NCBI GenBank assembly: GCA_902528575.1
Contig: CABZSV010000001.1
Location: forward strand, 62,001 to 126,000
Origin: an uncultured Pelagibacteraceae bacterium
GTDB lineage: Bacteria > Pseudomonadota > Alphaproteobacteria > Pelagibacterales > Pelagibacteraceae
Length of the DNA stretch: 64,000 nt
Reading direction: 5' to 3'
Each line of letters starts with the position of its first letter. Position 1 is the first letter of the stretch. The notes below the pieces were generated by a model. That model was not told where the DNA came from, searched no databases, and saw only the letters and a program-made list of their open reading frames with translations. The position numbers were made by a program, and so were the translations under genes. Of the stretch, positions 9,067-18,732 are shown piece after piece.

Positions 9067-10398
9067 TTAATCAATACTTAGCCCGCTTGGCACTTTATCT
9101 GGTTTACCTAGCGGTCTCTGATTTCCACTTCTACCAGTTAAAGATTCGAGAAAAGAAACAAGTTCATCAATTTCTTTATCATTCAATTCTATAGGCTGTA
9201 TGTCAATGCTTGATAGAATTCTGTCTTGTTCTCTTTTGTCTGAAAAAGTTACAAAATCGATTTCTTCTAACCAAGTTGCCTTAGGTAAATTTGCATATTC
9301 AGGTTTCCAATTCTTATTCATTTTAATTGGATTTAAATGATGCTTAATTATTGATTTTAAAGTTGGATAAGCACCATTATGACCGTAGGGTGCAGTTAAA
9401 GAAACGTTTCTTAATGCTGGCGTTTTAAATTTATACATGTCGTTTATATTGTCCGTTTCAACCATTCGTCCAACGTCACGTGCATAAGGATCAAAAGGCC
9501 GTGTTCTTCCAGGACCAAATTGGGGAATTCCTATTGAATGAAATTTTTGATCTGACAACAAAGATCCTGAATGACAAGAACTACAGTTTGCTTTACCATA
9601 AAACAAGTTCATGCCATTTATTTGCTTTAAAGTTAAAGCTTGTTTATCTCCATTTAAATATTCATCAAAGGGTGAGTCAAAAGATGTCCATTCATGAATT
9701 TCAAATGCAGCAATTGAATTAACAATATGTGTAATGTTAATATCTAAAGGACTATTAACATCATCAAAAGCATTTTTAAATAACACAACATACTCTGGAA
9801 TTCCTCTAATCCTGTGTGTTATTACAGGCCATACCCTATCAATTCTCATACTATCTTTGCCAACTTTTGAGACTAAACCTATAATTTCATTTTCACCTGG
9901 ATTTCCTGCCATCTCAAACTGTCTAGTCATTGGAAACAAAGCTTGAACTGCAACTATATTATCAAGTCCTTTAGGAAGAGCTTCTTGAGCAGGTGTATTA
10001 AAACCGTTACCAAATATATTTGATTTAGTTACTCTTCCATCATGCAACAAAGTAGTTATGTCTTTAAATCCTAAATTCCATAAAGCTAAAGCATTTCTTG
10101 GAATTCGTTTTTTTATTTTATCTTCGCCTTCACCTGCAGTTCTCTCTAATCCTATACCTTGACCTCCTTCACCAATGCCTAACGAAAGTCCATCTGAACC
10201 TCCTAGATCATGACTATGGCAGGTTGCACAAGCAATGTTTCGATTTGCAGATAAAATTTTATCATGAAATAAAAGTCTTCCAATTTTAACTTTTTCTATA
10301 TCAACTTCATGGAAATCTTCACTCTTTAATGGTTTTGGTAAATCAGTTGCGTAAGTTTTATTTACTGAAATTAAAAATGGAATTATAAATATTATTAT
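9067..10398 (-). CDS. Di-haem cytochrome-c peroxidase (CcpA/MauG-like), start codon uncertain
   Basis: Two CXXCH motifs (ACATCHSHD, CSSCHSG); signal-peptide-like IIIFIIPFLISVNKTYA. The listed ORF N-terminus (to 10830) is antisense to the Sel1 gene and probably not coding. Confidence 0.82.
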   Translation of the reverse strand: MIIFIIPFLISVNKTYATDLPKPLKSEDFHEVDIEKVKIGRLLFHDKILSANRNIACATCHSHDLGGSDGLSLGIGEGGQGIGLERTAGEGEDKIKKRIPRNALALWNLGFKDITTLLHDGRVTKSNIFGNGFNTPAQEALPKGLDNIVAVQALFPMTRQFEMAGNPGENEIIGLVSKVGKDSMRIDRVWPVITHRIRGIPEYVVLFKNAFDDVNSPLDINITHIVNSIAAFEIHEWTSFDSPFDEYLNGDKQALTLKQINGMNLFYGKANCSSCHSGSLLSDQKFHSIGIPQFGPGRTRPFDPYARDVGRMVETDNINDMYKFKTPALRNVSLTAPYGHNGAYPTLKSIIKHHLNPIKMNKNWKPEYANLPKATWLEEIDFVTFSDKREQDRILSSIDIQPIELNDKEIDELVSFLESLTGRSGNQRPLGKPDKVPSGLSID

Positions 10399-10404
10399 TT
10401 TTAA

Positions 10405-10875
10405 ATGATTAAATATCTTTTTATACTCTTGTTTCTTCCATCCATAGTTTTTGCAGAAATAGAAAATGCTCGAGATTTGATGGAAGAAGGAAAATTTAAA
10501 GAAGCTATGGAAGAACTTATGCCAGCAGCTAGATCTGGTAATGCTGATGCTGAAGAGCTTATTGGAATTATGTATGCTATGGGTCTTGGTGTTGAAAGAG
10601 ATGATGTTAGAGCTTTTGAATGGTATCTCAGATCTTCTATGAAAGGTCATCCTGGTGCTCAATCTGGTGTTGGGTGGTATTACGAAATTGGTAGAGGGCT
10701 TCCTGCTCCCGATCTTGTTAGAGCTTATATGTGGTACGGTTTGTCTGCTATTGGTGGAGATCCTGATGCTGCAATTTCTCAGGAAGAAGTTATTAAAAAA
10801 ATGACTCCTGAACAAATTGAAAAAGCTCATATTCTCATAAAAGATTATAAATCTTGGATATATCCTTTTAGATAA
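10405..10875 (+). CDS. Sel1/TPR-like repeat protein with signal peptide
   Basis: MIKYLFILLFLPSIVFA leader; GNADAEELIGIMYAMGLGVERDDVRAFEWYLRSSMKGHPGAQSGVGWYYEIGRGLP repeats. Confidence 0.85.
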   Translation: MIKYLFILLFLPSIVFAEIENARDLMEEGKFKEAMEELMPAARSGNADAEELIGIMYAMGLGVERDDVRAFEWYLRSSMKGHPGAQSGVGWYYEIGRGLPAPDLVRAYMWYGLSAIGGDPDAAISQEEVIKKMTPEQIEKAHILIKDYKSWIYPFR

Positions 10876-10903
10876 TGAGGCGAACTAAAATCCGCCCCAT
10901 TAT
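10872..10903. terminator. Hairpin between convergent genes (putative bidirectional terminator)
   Basis: ATAATGAGGCG-(10 nt)-CGCCCCATTAT, 11-bp stem with one mismatch, GC-rich for this DNA. Confidence 0.6.
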
Positions 10904-10915
10904 ATTAATTTGAAA

Positions 10916-11968
10916 TTACAAATCTTTTTTGTATGCGCTCGATGCTTTTTTCTCTGCTTTGGCTACTGCTTTAGTTAAAGCGTTGAAAATTTCTTTTCCA
11001 CCTTTAACATTAGCTTTAAACCAATCATACACTGGGCTAGCTTCTTTTTTAAAACTAGCTTTTTGATCAGGCGTAGGAACATACAAATCTCCTCCACCGG
11101 CTACAAAATCCTCATAAGCTTTGATTGATTTTCTTTTAGGCGAAGCAAAAGTTGCTTGCTGTAAAGCATAGAAACCATCAGTCACTACTTTTTTAAGATC
11201 TGGTGACATTGACTCATATTGTGCATTGTTCATCCACCATAATGCTCCCATATATGCATGACCGTCTAAAGTAACGTATTTTAGACCTGCATCAGGAAAC
11301 TTCATGTTCATAATGTCAGTAATTCCATTTTTAGAACCTTCAACTACACCAGTTTGAAATGATGTAAATAATTCAGGCCATGGAATAGGAGTTGGAGATG
11401 CACCTAATGCTCTTACAAGTTCCTGAGGTAAATCAGCTACAACTGTTCTGATTTTTAAACCTTTCATGTCAGATGGATTTGCAATTCTTCTTTTTGTGTT
11501 AGCAAAATTTCTCCATCCTCCAGTGTTTCCAATTGTCATCAATCTAATTGAATCATTAGAATCTTTTAGAGCCATTTTTCTCATTGTTCTTACAAAATCA
11601 CCTTGCATTACATCTTCAGCAATTCTGTCATCAGCCATTAGATAAGGTAAGTCTAAAACTTGAACATATGGAAATACACCTGCAGCACCTCCAGAAGTAG
11701 AAATATAAATATCTATACTTCCATCAGATACACCTTGTAAACATTCAGCACCTTTTGAACAAAGCTGCGTACCTACAAATAGTTCTACAGCTATTTTTCC
11801 ATTTGAGGCTGCTTCTACGTAGTTTTTAAATACTACAGCACCATCATAATCTTCATCTTGATCATTAGAGTTCATTGTCATTCTCAAGTTATAATCTGCA
11901 GCTGAAACAGATGCAGTAAAACTGATTAAGAATAATAATGAAAAAAATGATTTTATTAATTTACTCAT
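10916..11968 (-). CDS. TRAP transporter solute-binding protein, DctP family
   Basis: Signal peptide; MKGLKIRTVVADLPQELVRALGASPTPIPWPELFTSFQTGVVEGSKNG. Confidence 0.93.
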   Translation of the reverse strand: MSKLIKSFFSLLFLISFTASVSAADYNLRMTMNSNDQDEDYDGAVVFKNYVEAASNGKIAVELFVGTQLCSKGAECLQGVSDGSIDIYISTSGGAAGVFPYVQVLDLPYLMADDRIAEDVMQGDFVRTMRKMALKDSNDSIRLMTIGNTGGWRNFANTKRRIANPSDMKGLKIRTVVADLPQELVRALGASPTPIPWPELFTSFQTGVVEGSKNGITDIMNMKFPDAGLKYVTLDGHAYMGALWWMNNAQYESMSPDLKKVVTDGFYALQQATFASPKRKSIKAYEDFVAGGGDLYVPTPDQKASFKKEASPVYDWFKANVKGGKEIFNALTKAVAKAEKKASSAYKKDL

Positions 11969-12056
11969 AATTATTTCCCTCTCTTTAAATATTTATGTAT
12001 ATAAACTATACTTAAATTGATTTAGAGAGTCTATCGAGTTGTAAAAAAAAATATAT

Positions 12057-13346
12057 TTATTTTGCGAAACCAGTAAGCAAAGGAATAGTCATCGAGATTG
12101 ATGGAAAATAGGTTATTAAGAAGATAACTATAGCTTCTACTGCTAAGAATGGCAATATAGCTTTTGCTATTGTTTCTACTCTTTCCCCAGAAACAGAAGA
12201 TGCAACAAATAAGACAAGACCCATTGGTGGCGTTGCTAAACCAACAGTTAAATTAACAGACATTATAATTGCAAAGTGCACAGGATGAACTCCAAGTTCA
12301 ACAAAAACTGGACCGAGAATTGGTCCTAAAATAATTATAGCAGGACCTGCATCTAAAAACATTCCAACAACAAATAATAAAATATTTATAAGAAATAATA
12401 AAACATATGGATTATCAGTTAATCCCAAAACAAATGCAGCAAGATGCTCAGGTGCATGAGATAAACTTACAACTGTTTTAAAAGCCATTGCGGCACCAAC
12501 TAAAAGAAGAACTACAGAAGATACCATCGCTGCTTTTGTCATGACTTTAGGAACATCTTTCAATTTTAATGATTTCAAAACAAATAAACCGATAAACATT
12601 GCGTAAGCAGCTGCAACAGCTGATGCTTCTGTTGGGGTGAAAATTCCACCAAGAATACCTCCTAAAATTATCACTGGTGTCATTAATGGGAAAAAAGCTT
12701 TAAGAGATGCTTTACCTCTTTGGCTCCAGGTGGTTTTTTTTGTTACAGCAGGAAAATTATATCTCTTGGCCATAAATTTTATTGTGACCATCAAACTAAC
12801 TCCTACTAAAATACCAGGTACAATTCCTGCTAAAAATAATGCTGCAACACTCTCACCCATTACATACGCATAAATAATCATTATCCCTGAGGGTGGAATT
12901 ATAGGTCCGATTACTGAACTAGCTGCAGTAATAGCAGCTGCAAATTTTTTTGTATATCCTTGTTTTTCCATTGCAGGAATAAGCATTGATCCAATTGCTG
13001 AAGTATCAGCTACAGCTGAACCAGATAAACCAGCAAACAACATTGAAGTTAGTACGTTGACATGAGCCAATCCACCTTTTAAGTGACCCATCATCGCTTG
13101 ACTAAATTCAACAAGTCGATGAGTTATTCCTCCTCTGTTCATTAACTCCCCTGCTAACATAAAAAATGGAATTGCCATCAAAGGGAAGCTATCTATTCCA
13201 TTATAAATATTTCTATAAAGCATAGCTCCATCTCTAGCTTGATCATTTAACCAAAGCAAAATTCCTGGTGCTGCTAACAATCCAAAAAATACAGGTAAAC
13301 CAATTAACAAAAATAATAAAAATAAAGGAAGAAACCAAACTAACAT
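12057..13346 (-). CDS. TRAP transporter large permease, DctM family
   Basis: PLMAIPFFMLAGELMNRGGI, FAGLSGSAVADTSAIGSMLIP, NLTVGLATPPMG. Confidence 0.95.
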   Translation of the reverse strand: MLVWFLPLFLLFLLIGLPVFFGLLAAPGILLWLNDQARDGAMLYRNIYNGIDSFPLMAIPFFMLAGELMNRGGITHRLVEFSQAMMGHLKGGLAHVNVLTSMLFAGLSGSAVADTSAIGSMLIPAMEKQGYTKKFAAAITAASSVIGPIIPPSGIMIIYAYVMGESVAALFLAGIVPGILVGVSLMVTIKFMAKRYNFPAVTKKTTWSQRGKASLKAFFPLMTPVIILGGILGGIFTPTEASAVAAAYAMFIGLFVLKSLKLKDVPKVMTKAAMVSSVVLLLVGAAMAFKTVVSLSHAPEHLAAFVLGLTDNPYVLLFLINILLFVVGMFLDAGPAIIILGPILGPVFVELGVHPVHFAIIMSVNLTVGLATPPMGLVLFVASSVSGERVETIAKAILPFLAVEAIVIFLITYFPSISMTIPLLTGFAK

Positions 13347-13942
13347 TATTGTGTCTCCAACTTTTGTTTATCGTAATCTTCAGGCAAGTCTAACTTTGAA
13401 AAATTAGTAAGAATATTTCTTAAAATTAATTCTATATTCACAGAAATTAAAAAAATAATCCCCACAGGTAATGACATATACATCCAAGCTAATTTTATTG
13501 GTTCTGCTTTACCACCAATTAAATGAAAAGGAATCTTTATCGATGAAGAATTAAATATCCATCCAGCATTAATATGTTTAAATCCTAATTCTAAACCTAT
13601 TACTAAGACAAAAAGAGATACTATTAATAAAAATAAAGTTAATAATGTGGAGATAAGTTTTGGTAAAAATCTCTCCAATAAATCAATAGAAACAAATCCA
13701 CCCCATCTATACGCAGATGGTGCAATCAATCCTGTCATCCATAACATCAAAAATCTAGCAACCTCATCGGGCCATGGCAGTGCGTTATTTAATACATATC
13801 TAAAAAATACTTGTACTAAGATGACAATCACCATCAAAAGTATTGCTATCCATGCAAACTGTCTTCCAATTCTTAAAAAAAAAGTATTTATTTTCTCAAG
13901 GATCTTAAAAAAAGATAGTAGGATATTAATTGTCAAATTCAC
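13346..13942 (-). CDS. TRAP transporter small permease, DctQ family
   Basis: FFRYVLNNALPWPDEVARFLMLWMTGLIAPSAYR; 1-nt overlap with DctM. Confidence 0.9.
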   Translation of the reverse strand: MNLTINILLSFFKILEKINTFFLRIGRQFAWIAILLMVIVILVQVFFRYVLNNALPWPDEVARFLMLWMTGLIAPSAYRWGGFVSIDLLERFLPKLISTLLTLFLLIVSLFVLVIGLELGFKHINAGWIFNSSSIKIPFHLIGGKAEPIKLAWMYMSLPVGIIFLISVNIELILRNILTNFSKLDLPEDYDKQKLETQ

Positions 13943-14053
13943 AACTAAATTTATTTTAAATATTTAATAAATACAACTTTAATCAAAAAACTAATTTACT
14001 TTATAGAATAATTCTCGTATTAAAAATGCTCTCTAAAAAATTGATATATAATT

Positions 14054-15019
14054 ATGAGCAATAAAAAAAAGATATTAATTATTCAAAAAGTCCATGAAAA
14101 AGGTATGGAATTAATAAATAACCATCCCAATTTTGATGTTGAAGTAACTGATGACACTTCAATAGAAAATTTAAAATCAAAATTAAAAGATTGCGATGGT
14201 GCATCAATAAGAATTGCAAAGCTTCCTGGTGAAACCTTTGAAGAAGCAAAAAATTTAAAAATTATTTCAAGGCATGGTGTTGGTTACGACAATATCGATT
14301 TAAAAAAGGCTAAAGAAAAAGATATAAAAATAGCAATAACAGCTAATGCTAACGCTGTTACAGTTGCAGAACATGTAATGTTCGTTTTGTTAAATATTGC
14401 AAAAAGAAAAGACTTATTTGACAAAACAGTAAGGGATGGAAATTTTAAAGACAGAAATAAATTACCAAAAACAATAGAAATTTGGAAAAAAAATTTTTTG
14501 ATAATGGGTTTTGGAAGAATAGGAAAAGCTTTAATCAAAAGATGTCTGGGCTTTGAAATGAATGTCTTTGTTTATGACCCATTTGTAGACAAAGATAAAA
14601 TTGAAGAATTAGGCGGAAAAAAAATAGAAGATCTAGCTGAAGCAGTAAAAACTATGGATGTTATTTCACTCCATATGCCTTTAACGGACAAAACCGAAAA
14701 TTTAATAAATTATGATTTATTAAAAACAATGAAAAAAACTTGCATTATTATTAATGCAGCAAGAGGTGGAATTATTCATGAAGAAGATCTCGATAAAGCG
14801 CTCAATGAAAATTTAATTTTTGGGGCTGGTATTGATGTTTTTAAAAAAGAACCACCTGATGACAATAATCCACTTCTTAAAAATGAAAAAGTTTACTTAA
14901 GTCCACATACTGCAGCTTTTACTGATGAGTGTATGACAAGAATGGGAAAAGAAACAATTCAAAACATTATTGATTTTTTTGAAGAAAAATTAGAAAAATC
15001 TAAAATTGTAAAATTATAA
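14054..15019 (+). CDS. D-isomer specific 2-hydroxyacid dehydrogenase (phosphoglycerate dehydrogenase-like)
   Basis: RHGVGYDNIDL, MGFGRIGKALIKR, INAARGGIIHEEDL, LSPHTAAFT. Confidence 0.9.
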   Translation: MSNKKKILIIQKVHEKGMELINNHPNFDVEVTDDTSIENLKSKLKDCDGASIRIAKLPGETFEEAKNLKIISRHGVGYDNIDLKKAKEKDIKIAITANANAVTVAEHVMFVLLNIAKRKDLFDKTVRDGNFKDRNKLPKTIEIWKKNFLIMGFGRIGKALIKRCLGFEMNVFVYDPFVDKDKIEELGGKKIEDLAEAVKTMDVISLHMPLTDKTENLINYDLLKTMKKTCIIINAARGGIIHEEDLDKALNENLIFGAGIDVFKKEPPDDNNPLLKNEKVYLSPHTAAFTDECMTRMGKETIQNIIDFFEEKLEKSKIVKL

Positions 15020-15057
15020 ACAGTACGGAATAACAAGCATACTTTAATAAACAGATT

Positions 15058-15961
15058 TTAATTTTTAAAGATCTGAATATTACTTTTATTTAAGGTCTCG
15101 GTTAAATATTTATAACCAATCTTTGCATATTCAAAAGGATTTGCTTTTGCTGGGTCTTGCTCTGCTTCAACAACCAGCCAACCTGAATAATTTTTTTCTT
15201 TTAGCACATCAAATAAAGGTTTGTAATCAATACAGCCATCTCCAGGTACCGTAAAAGCACCCTCTAAAAATGCACCTCTAAAGCTTAAATCTTCTTTTAA
15301 TGATTTATCTAAAACATTTTTTCTAATATCTTTGCAATGCATATGAATAACCCTATCACTAAAATTTTTTAATATTTCAAGAGAGTTACCTTGAGCAAAG
15401 AGCATATGACCAGTGTCTAAAGTAAGCTTTACACTATCATCAGTATTCTCTAGCAATTTTATAGTATCTTCCTCGGTTTCTATAACTGTTCCCATGTGAT
15501 GATGGTAAGCAAGTGGCATGCCTTGATCTTGTAAATATTTGCCCATTTCCGAAATTTTTTTATAGTAATTTTTAGACTCTTCTTCATCCATTTTTGGTCT
15601 AGTCGAAAGTTTTTTGTCTGGATCTCCTTGAATTGATCCAGCAACTTCTGCAAAAAACAATGCAAGGTGCGTTACAATCTTTAAATAATTTCAATTGATC
15701 TTGTATAACTTTTTTTTCCTCTTCTACTGTATTTTTTCTTAAATTTGCACCATACCAACCAGAACAAAGGTTTAAGTTAAACTCATTTAATTTTGGAATT
15801 AATTCCTCTGACTTGTTTGGAAATTTTCCACCCGACTCTATACCTATAAATCCTGCCTGACTTGCTTCTAACAAACATTGTTCCAAAGGTGTATCACCCC
15901 CTAGTTCTGGCATGTCATCATTACTCCATGCTATTGGTGCTATTCCTAATTTTACTGACAT
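15058..15961 (-). pseudogene. Myo-inosose-2 dehydratase (IolE)/sugar phosphate isomerase-epimerase split by a frameshift
   Basis: ORFs 15599-15961 and 15058-15660 rejoin if one base of the A6 run at 15652-15657 (T6 on - strand) is removed: ...CNAPCIVFAEVAGSIQGDP... Confidence 0.85.
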
Positions 15962-15989
15962 AAATATTTTTTTTGCTAAGATATATTCA

Positions 15990-17135
15990 ATGTTTAAATC
16001 AAATAAAACTAAAAAATTAAGTTTAGGAATTGTTGGGGGTGGTCCTGGATCATGGATTGGTCATGTTCATAGAATCTCATCTAGATTTGATGATCAATAT
16101 GAAATAGTAGCAGGAGTTTTTTCAAGAAATGAAAAAATTTCTACTAAGTTTGGAAAGAGTATAGGGATTTCATCTGACAGATGTTACTCAAATTATAAGG
16201 ATATGGCTGAGAAAGAAGCTAAGAGAAAAGATGGAATTAATGTAGTTGCTATAATGACACCACCATCAAGTCATCAAATTATTGCTGAAAAATTTATTTC
16301 AAAAAATATAAATATAATTTCTGATAAACCTTTTGCAGGAAATTTAGATCAAGCAAAAAAACTTTTCAAATCAATTAAAAAAAATAAAAAAATAAAATAC
16401 GCACTAACTCATAATTATTCCGCTTATCCAATGGTGAGAGAAGCAAAAAAATTAGTTGAAAAGGGTAAAATTGGTAAAGTTGAATATATTAATGTTGAAT
16501 ATATTCAAGATTGGTCTGGTGGAACAAAAATTAATTCAAAAAATGTAAAAAGAAAACTTAAATGGAAAATTGATAATAAAATAGTTGGAGCATCCGCTGT
16601 TTTAAATGAAATTGGAACTCATGCGTACCATCTAGCCTCTTATATTTCGGGTTTGAAAGGACAAACAGTTTTTGCAGATATAAAGCAAATATCAAAAAAA
16701 ATTAAAATGGATGATAATGCACAGGTTATGATCAATTTTAACAATGGCGCAAAAGGAATGTTTTGGACAAGTGTAATGGCCAAAGGTGGTGTTTATGGTT
16801 TAAGAATTAGAGTATTTGGTTCTAAAGGTAGTTTAGAGTGGGTTCAAAATGATCCAAATTATCTTAAATTAAATCCAGAAAAAGGTGCTGTAAAATTATT
16901 AGAAAGAGGATTTCATAATTCAGAATTTTCAAAGCAATTCTCTAGAATAAAATTTGGTCACCCAGAGGGATACCTTGATGCGTTTGCTAATATTTATAAA
17001 GAGTTTGCCGACTCTTTGAAAAACAAAACAAAAAAAAGATACTTTTATCCAAATGAAGATGAGGGTTTAGAAACAGCAAAATTTATTAGTGCGTGTAAAA
17101 TTTCCTCAAGAAGAAAAAGATGGGTAAAAATATAA
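15990..17135 (+). CDS. Gfo/Idh/MocA family oxidoreductase
   Basis: LGIVGGGPGSWIGHVHRISSRFDDQYEIVAGVFS, IISDKPFAGN; start likely at 15990 rather than listed 15912. Confidence 0.88.
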   Translation: MFKSNKTKKLSLGIVGGGPGSWIGHVHRISSRFDDQYEIVAGVFSRNEKISTKFGKSIGISSDRCYSNYKDMAEKEAKRKDGINVVAIMTPPSSHQIIAEKFISKNINIISDKPFAGNLDQAKKLFKSIKKNKKIKYALTHNYSAYPMVREAKKLVEKGKIGKVEYINVEYIQDWSGGTKINSKNVKRKLKWKIDNKIVGASAVLNEIGTHAYHLASYISGLKGQTVFADIKQISKKIKMDDNAQVMINFNNGAKGMFWTSVMAKGGVYGLRIRVFGSKGSLEWVQNDPNYLKLNPEKGAVKLLERGFHNSEFSKQFSRIKFGHPEGYLDAFANIYKEFADSLKNKTKKRYFYPNEDEGLETAKFISACKISSRRKRWVKI

Positions 17136-18133
17136 TTAATATTGCACTATTTGGACTTGGAAGAATTGGTCAAATGCACGCCAATAACCTGATAAATCAT
17201 AAAGATTTTAATCTGAAATATATTTTTGATAAAGATCAAAAATTAACAAAAAAACTATCCAAAAAGTATAACTCTATTGATATTCAAAATCCAAAAATTG
17301 CATTTAAAGATAAAAATATCAAATGTATTTTTATTGCATCAAGCACAAACACACACTTAAAATTTATTGAAGAAGCGGTTGTAAATAAGAAAGTTGTATT
17401 TTGTGAAAAACCTTTAGACCTTGATTTAAATAAAATTAACAAGTGTAAAAAAAGAATTTCTAAATATAAACCAAAAATTCAACTCGGATTTAATAGAAGG
17501 TACGACCCAGCGCATAATTCCTTAAATCATAATTTACTCAAGGGTAGAATCGGTAAATTAGAAAAAATAATTATTACTAGCAGAGACCCTGAGCCTCCAC
17601 CAATAAACTATTTAAAGACATCTGGAGGTATATTTAAAGATATGATGATTCATGATTTTGATTTAGCAAGATTTTATGCTGGAAATGATGAATTTGAGTC
17701 CATATTTGCTACTGGGCAACGTTTCTCGGATAGAAAACTAAAAAAAATAAACGATTTAGATTTAGCTACTGTAATTATGAAAACTAAAAAAGGAGTGCAG
17801 TGTATTATTACTAATTCTAGGCATTGTAGTTTTGGTTATGATCAAAGAATAGAGCTTTTTGGGTCTAAAGGAATGATCATTTCAGATAATCAAAGAGATT
17901 TGGAAACAGTTTTGTATTCAAAAAATTCAACTGACAACAAAACTCAATTAAAAAACTTTTTTATTGAAAGATATTCTGAAGCCTACAAAATTCAACTGGA
18001 TGACTTAGTAAAAATTTGTAAAAAAAATTCTAAACCTTTAGCTAATTTTGAAGATGGTAGAAAATCTCTTATACTAGCAGAAAGTGCAAAAAGGTCTTTA
18101 AAATCTAAAAAATTTGAAAAAATAATATTTTAA
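17120..18133 (+). CDS. Inositol 2-dehydrogenase-like Gfo/Idh/MocA oxidoreductase
   Basis: IALFGLGRIGQMHANNL, VVFCEKPLDLD, LGFNRRYDPAHNSL, GGIFKDMMIHDFDLARF. Confidence 0.88.
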   Translation: MGKNIINIALFGLGRIGQMHANNLINHKDFNLKYIFDKDQKLTKKLSKKYNSIDIQNPKIAFKDKNIKCIFIASSTNTHLKFIEEAVVNKKVVFCEKPLDLDLNKINKCKKRISKYKPKIQLGFNRRYDPAHNSLNHNLLKGRIGKLEKIIITSRDPEPPPINYLKTSGGIFKDMMIHDFDLARFYAGNDEFESIFATGQRFSDRKLKKINDLDLATVIMKTKKGVQCIITNSRHCSFGYDQRIELFGSKGMIISDNQRDLETVLYSKNSTDNKTQLKNFFIERYSEAYKIQLDDLVKICKKNSKPLANFEDGRKSLILAESAKRSLKSKKFEKIIF

Positions 18134-18342
18134 TTAAATTAAATTCTTACAAACAAAGTTGAAAATATTTTACCTTTTACAGGATCACTATTTTTATAGA
18201 AGTTAAGTTTTATAGTATTTTAATGCACTAAAGTGTCTAGTAATAGTTGAAATTAATATATTTAAAATCAACATAACTAATATTTAATTTTTTCATTAAT
18301 TGTTTTTCTTCTATAATGTTACTTTATAAAAAGGAGGTAACT

Positions 18343-18669
18343 ATGGCTAAATTTATAGTAATGGGCAATTATACAGCTCAAGCTTTTAAAGGATTTATAG
18401 GTAATCCAGACCAAGACAGAGCTGCAGCAGCTACTGCTTTATCAGAGGCAGTAGGAGGAAAGATGGAATCTTTTATGATCACAAGAGGAGCTTATGATTT
18501 TGTAGGAGTTGTGAGTGGTAGTATTGGATTTGAAGGCGCAGCAGCAGTTAAGCTAGCAGTTGAAGCTTCTGGAGCTATAACAAATTTCACCATATTAGAA
18601 GAAATGGATATGGGTAAAGCTGCTGGCATGGCATCAAAGGCTATGGCTAATTATAAACCAGCAGGTTAA
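18343..18669 (+). CDS. GYD domain protein
   Basis: MAKFIVMGNYTAQAFKGFI...MITRGAYDFVGVVSG; start at 18343 preceded by AAGGAGG. Confidence 0.8.
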   Translation: MAKFIVMGNYTAQAFKGFIGNPDQDRAAAATALSEAVGGKMESFMITRGAYDFVGVVSGSIGFEGAAAVKLAVEASGAITNFTILEEMDMGKAAGMASKAMANYKPAG

Positions 18670-18680
18670 AGCTAGGTTTT

Positions 18681-18731
18681 TAAGTTAATTCTATCATGAT
18701 TAATTTTATTAATTATGATAGCTTTAACTTA
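18681..18731. terminator. Long hairpin ending 1 nt before moaA start (terminator or 5' control element)
   Basis: TAAGTTAA-tt-CTATCATGATTAAT-ttt-ATTAATTATGATAG-ct-TTAACTTA: 22 pairs, one GU, one 2-nt internal mismatch. Confidence 0.6.
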
Positions 18732-18732
18732 A

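Noticed and set aside
10399-10830. N-terminal 140+ residues of ORF 9067-10830 as a real extension
   Set aside because: Lies antisense to the Sel1 gene, composition is unnatural, and it precedes an evident signal peptide.
18134-18315. Intergenic region as a tRNA or riboswitch
   Set aside because: No cloverleaf or known riboswitch core seen by eye; only weak AT-rich inverted repeats.
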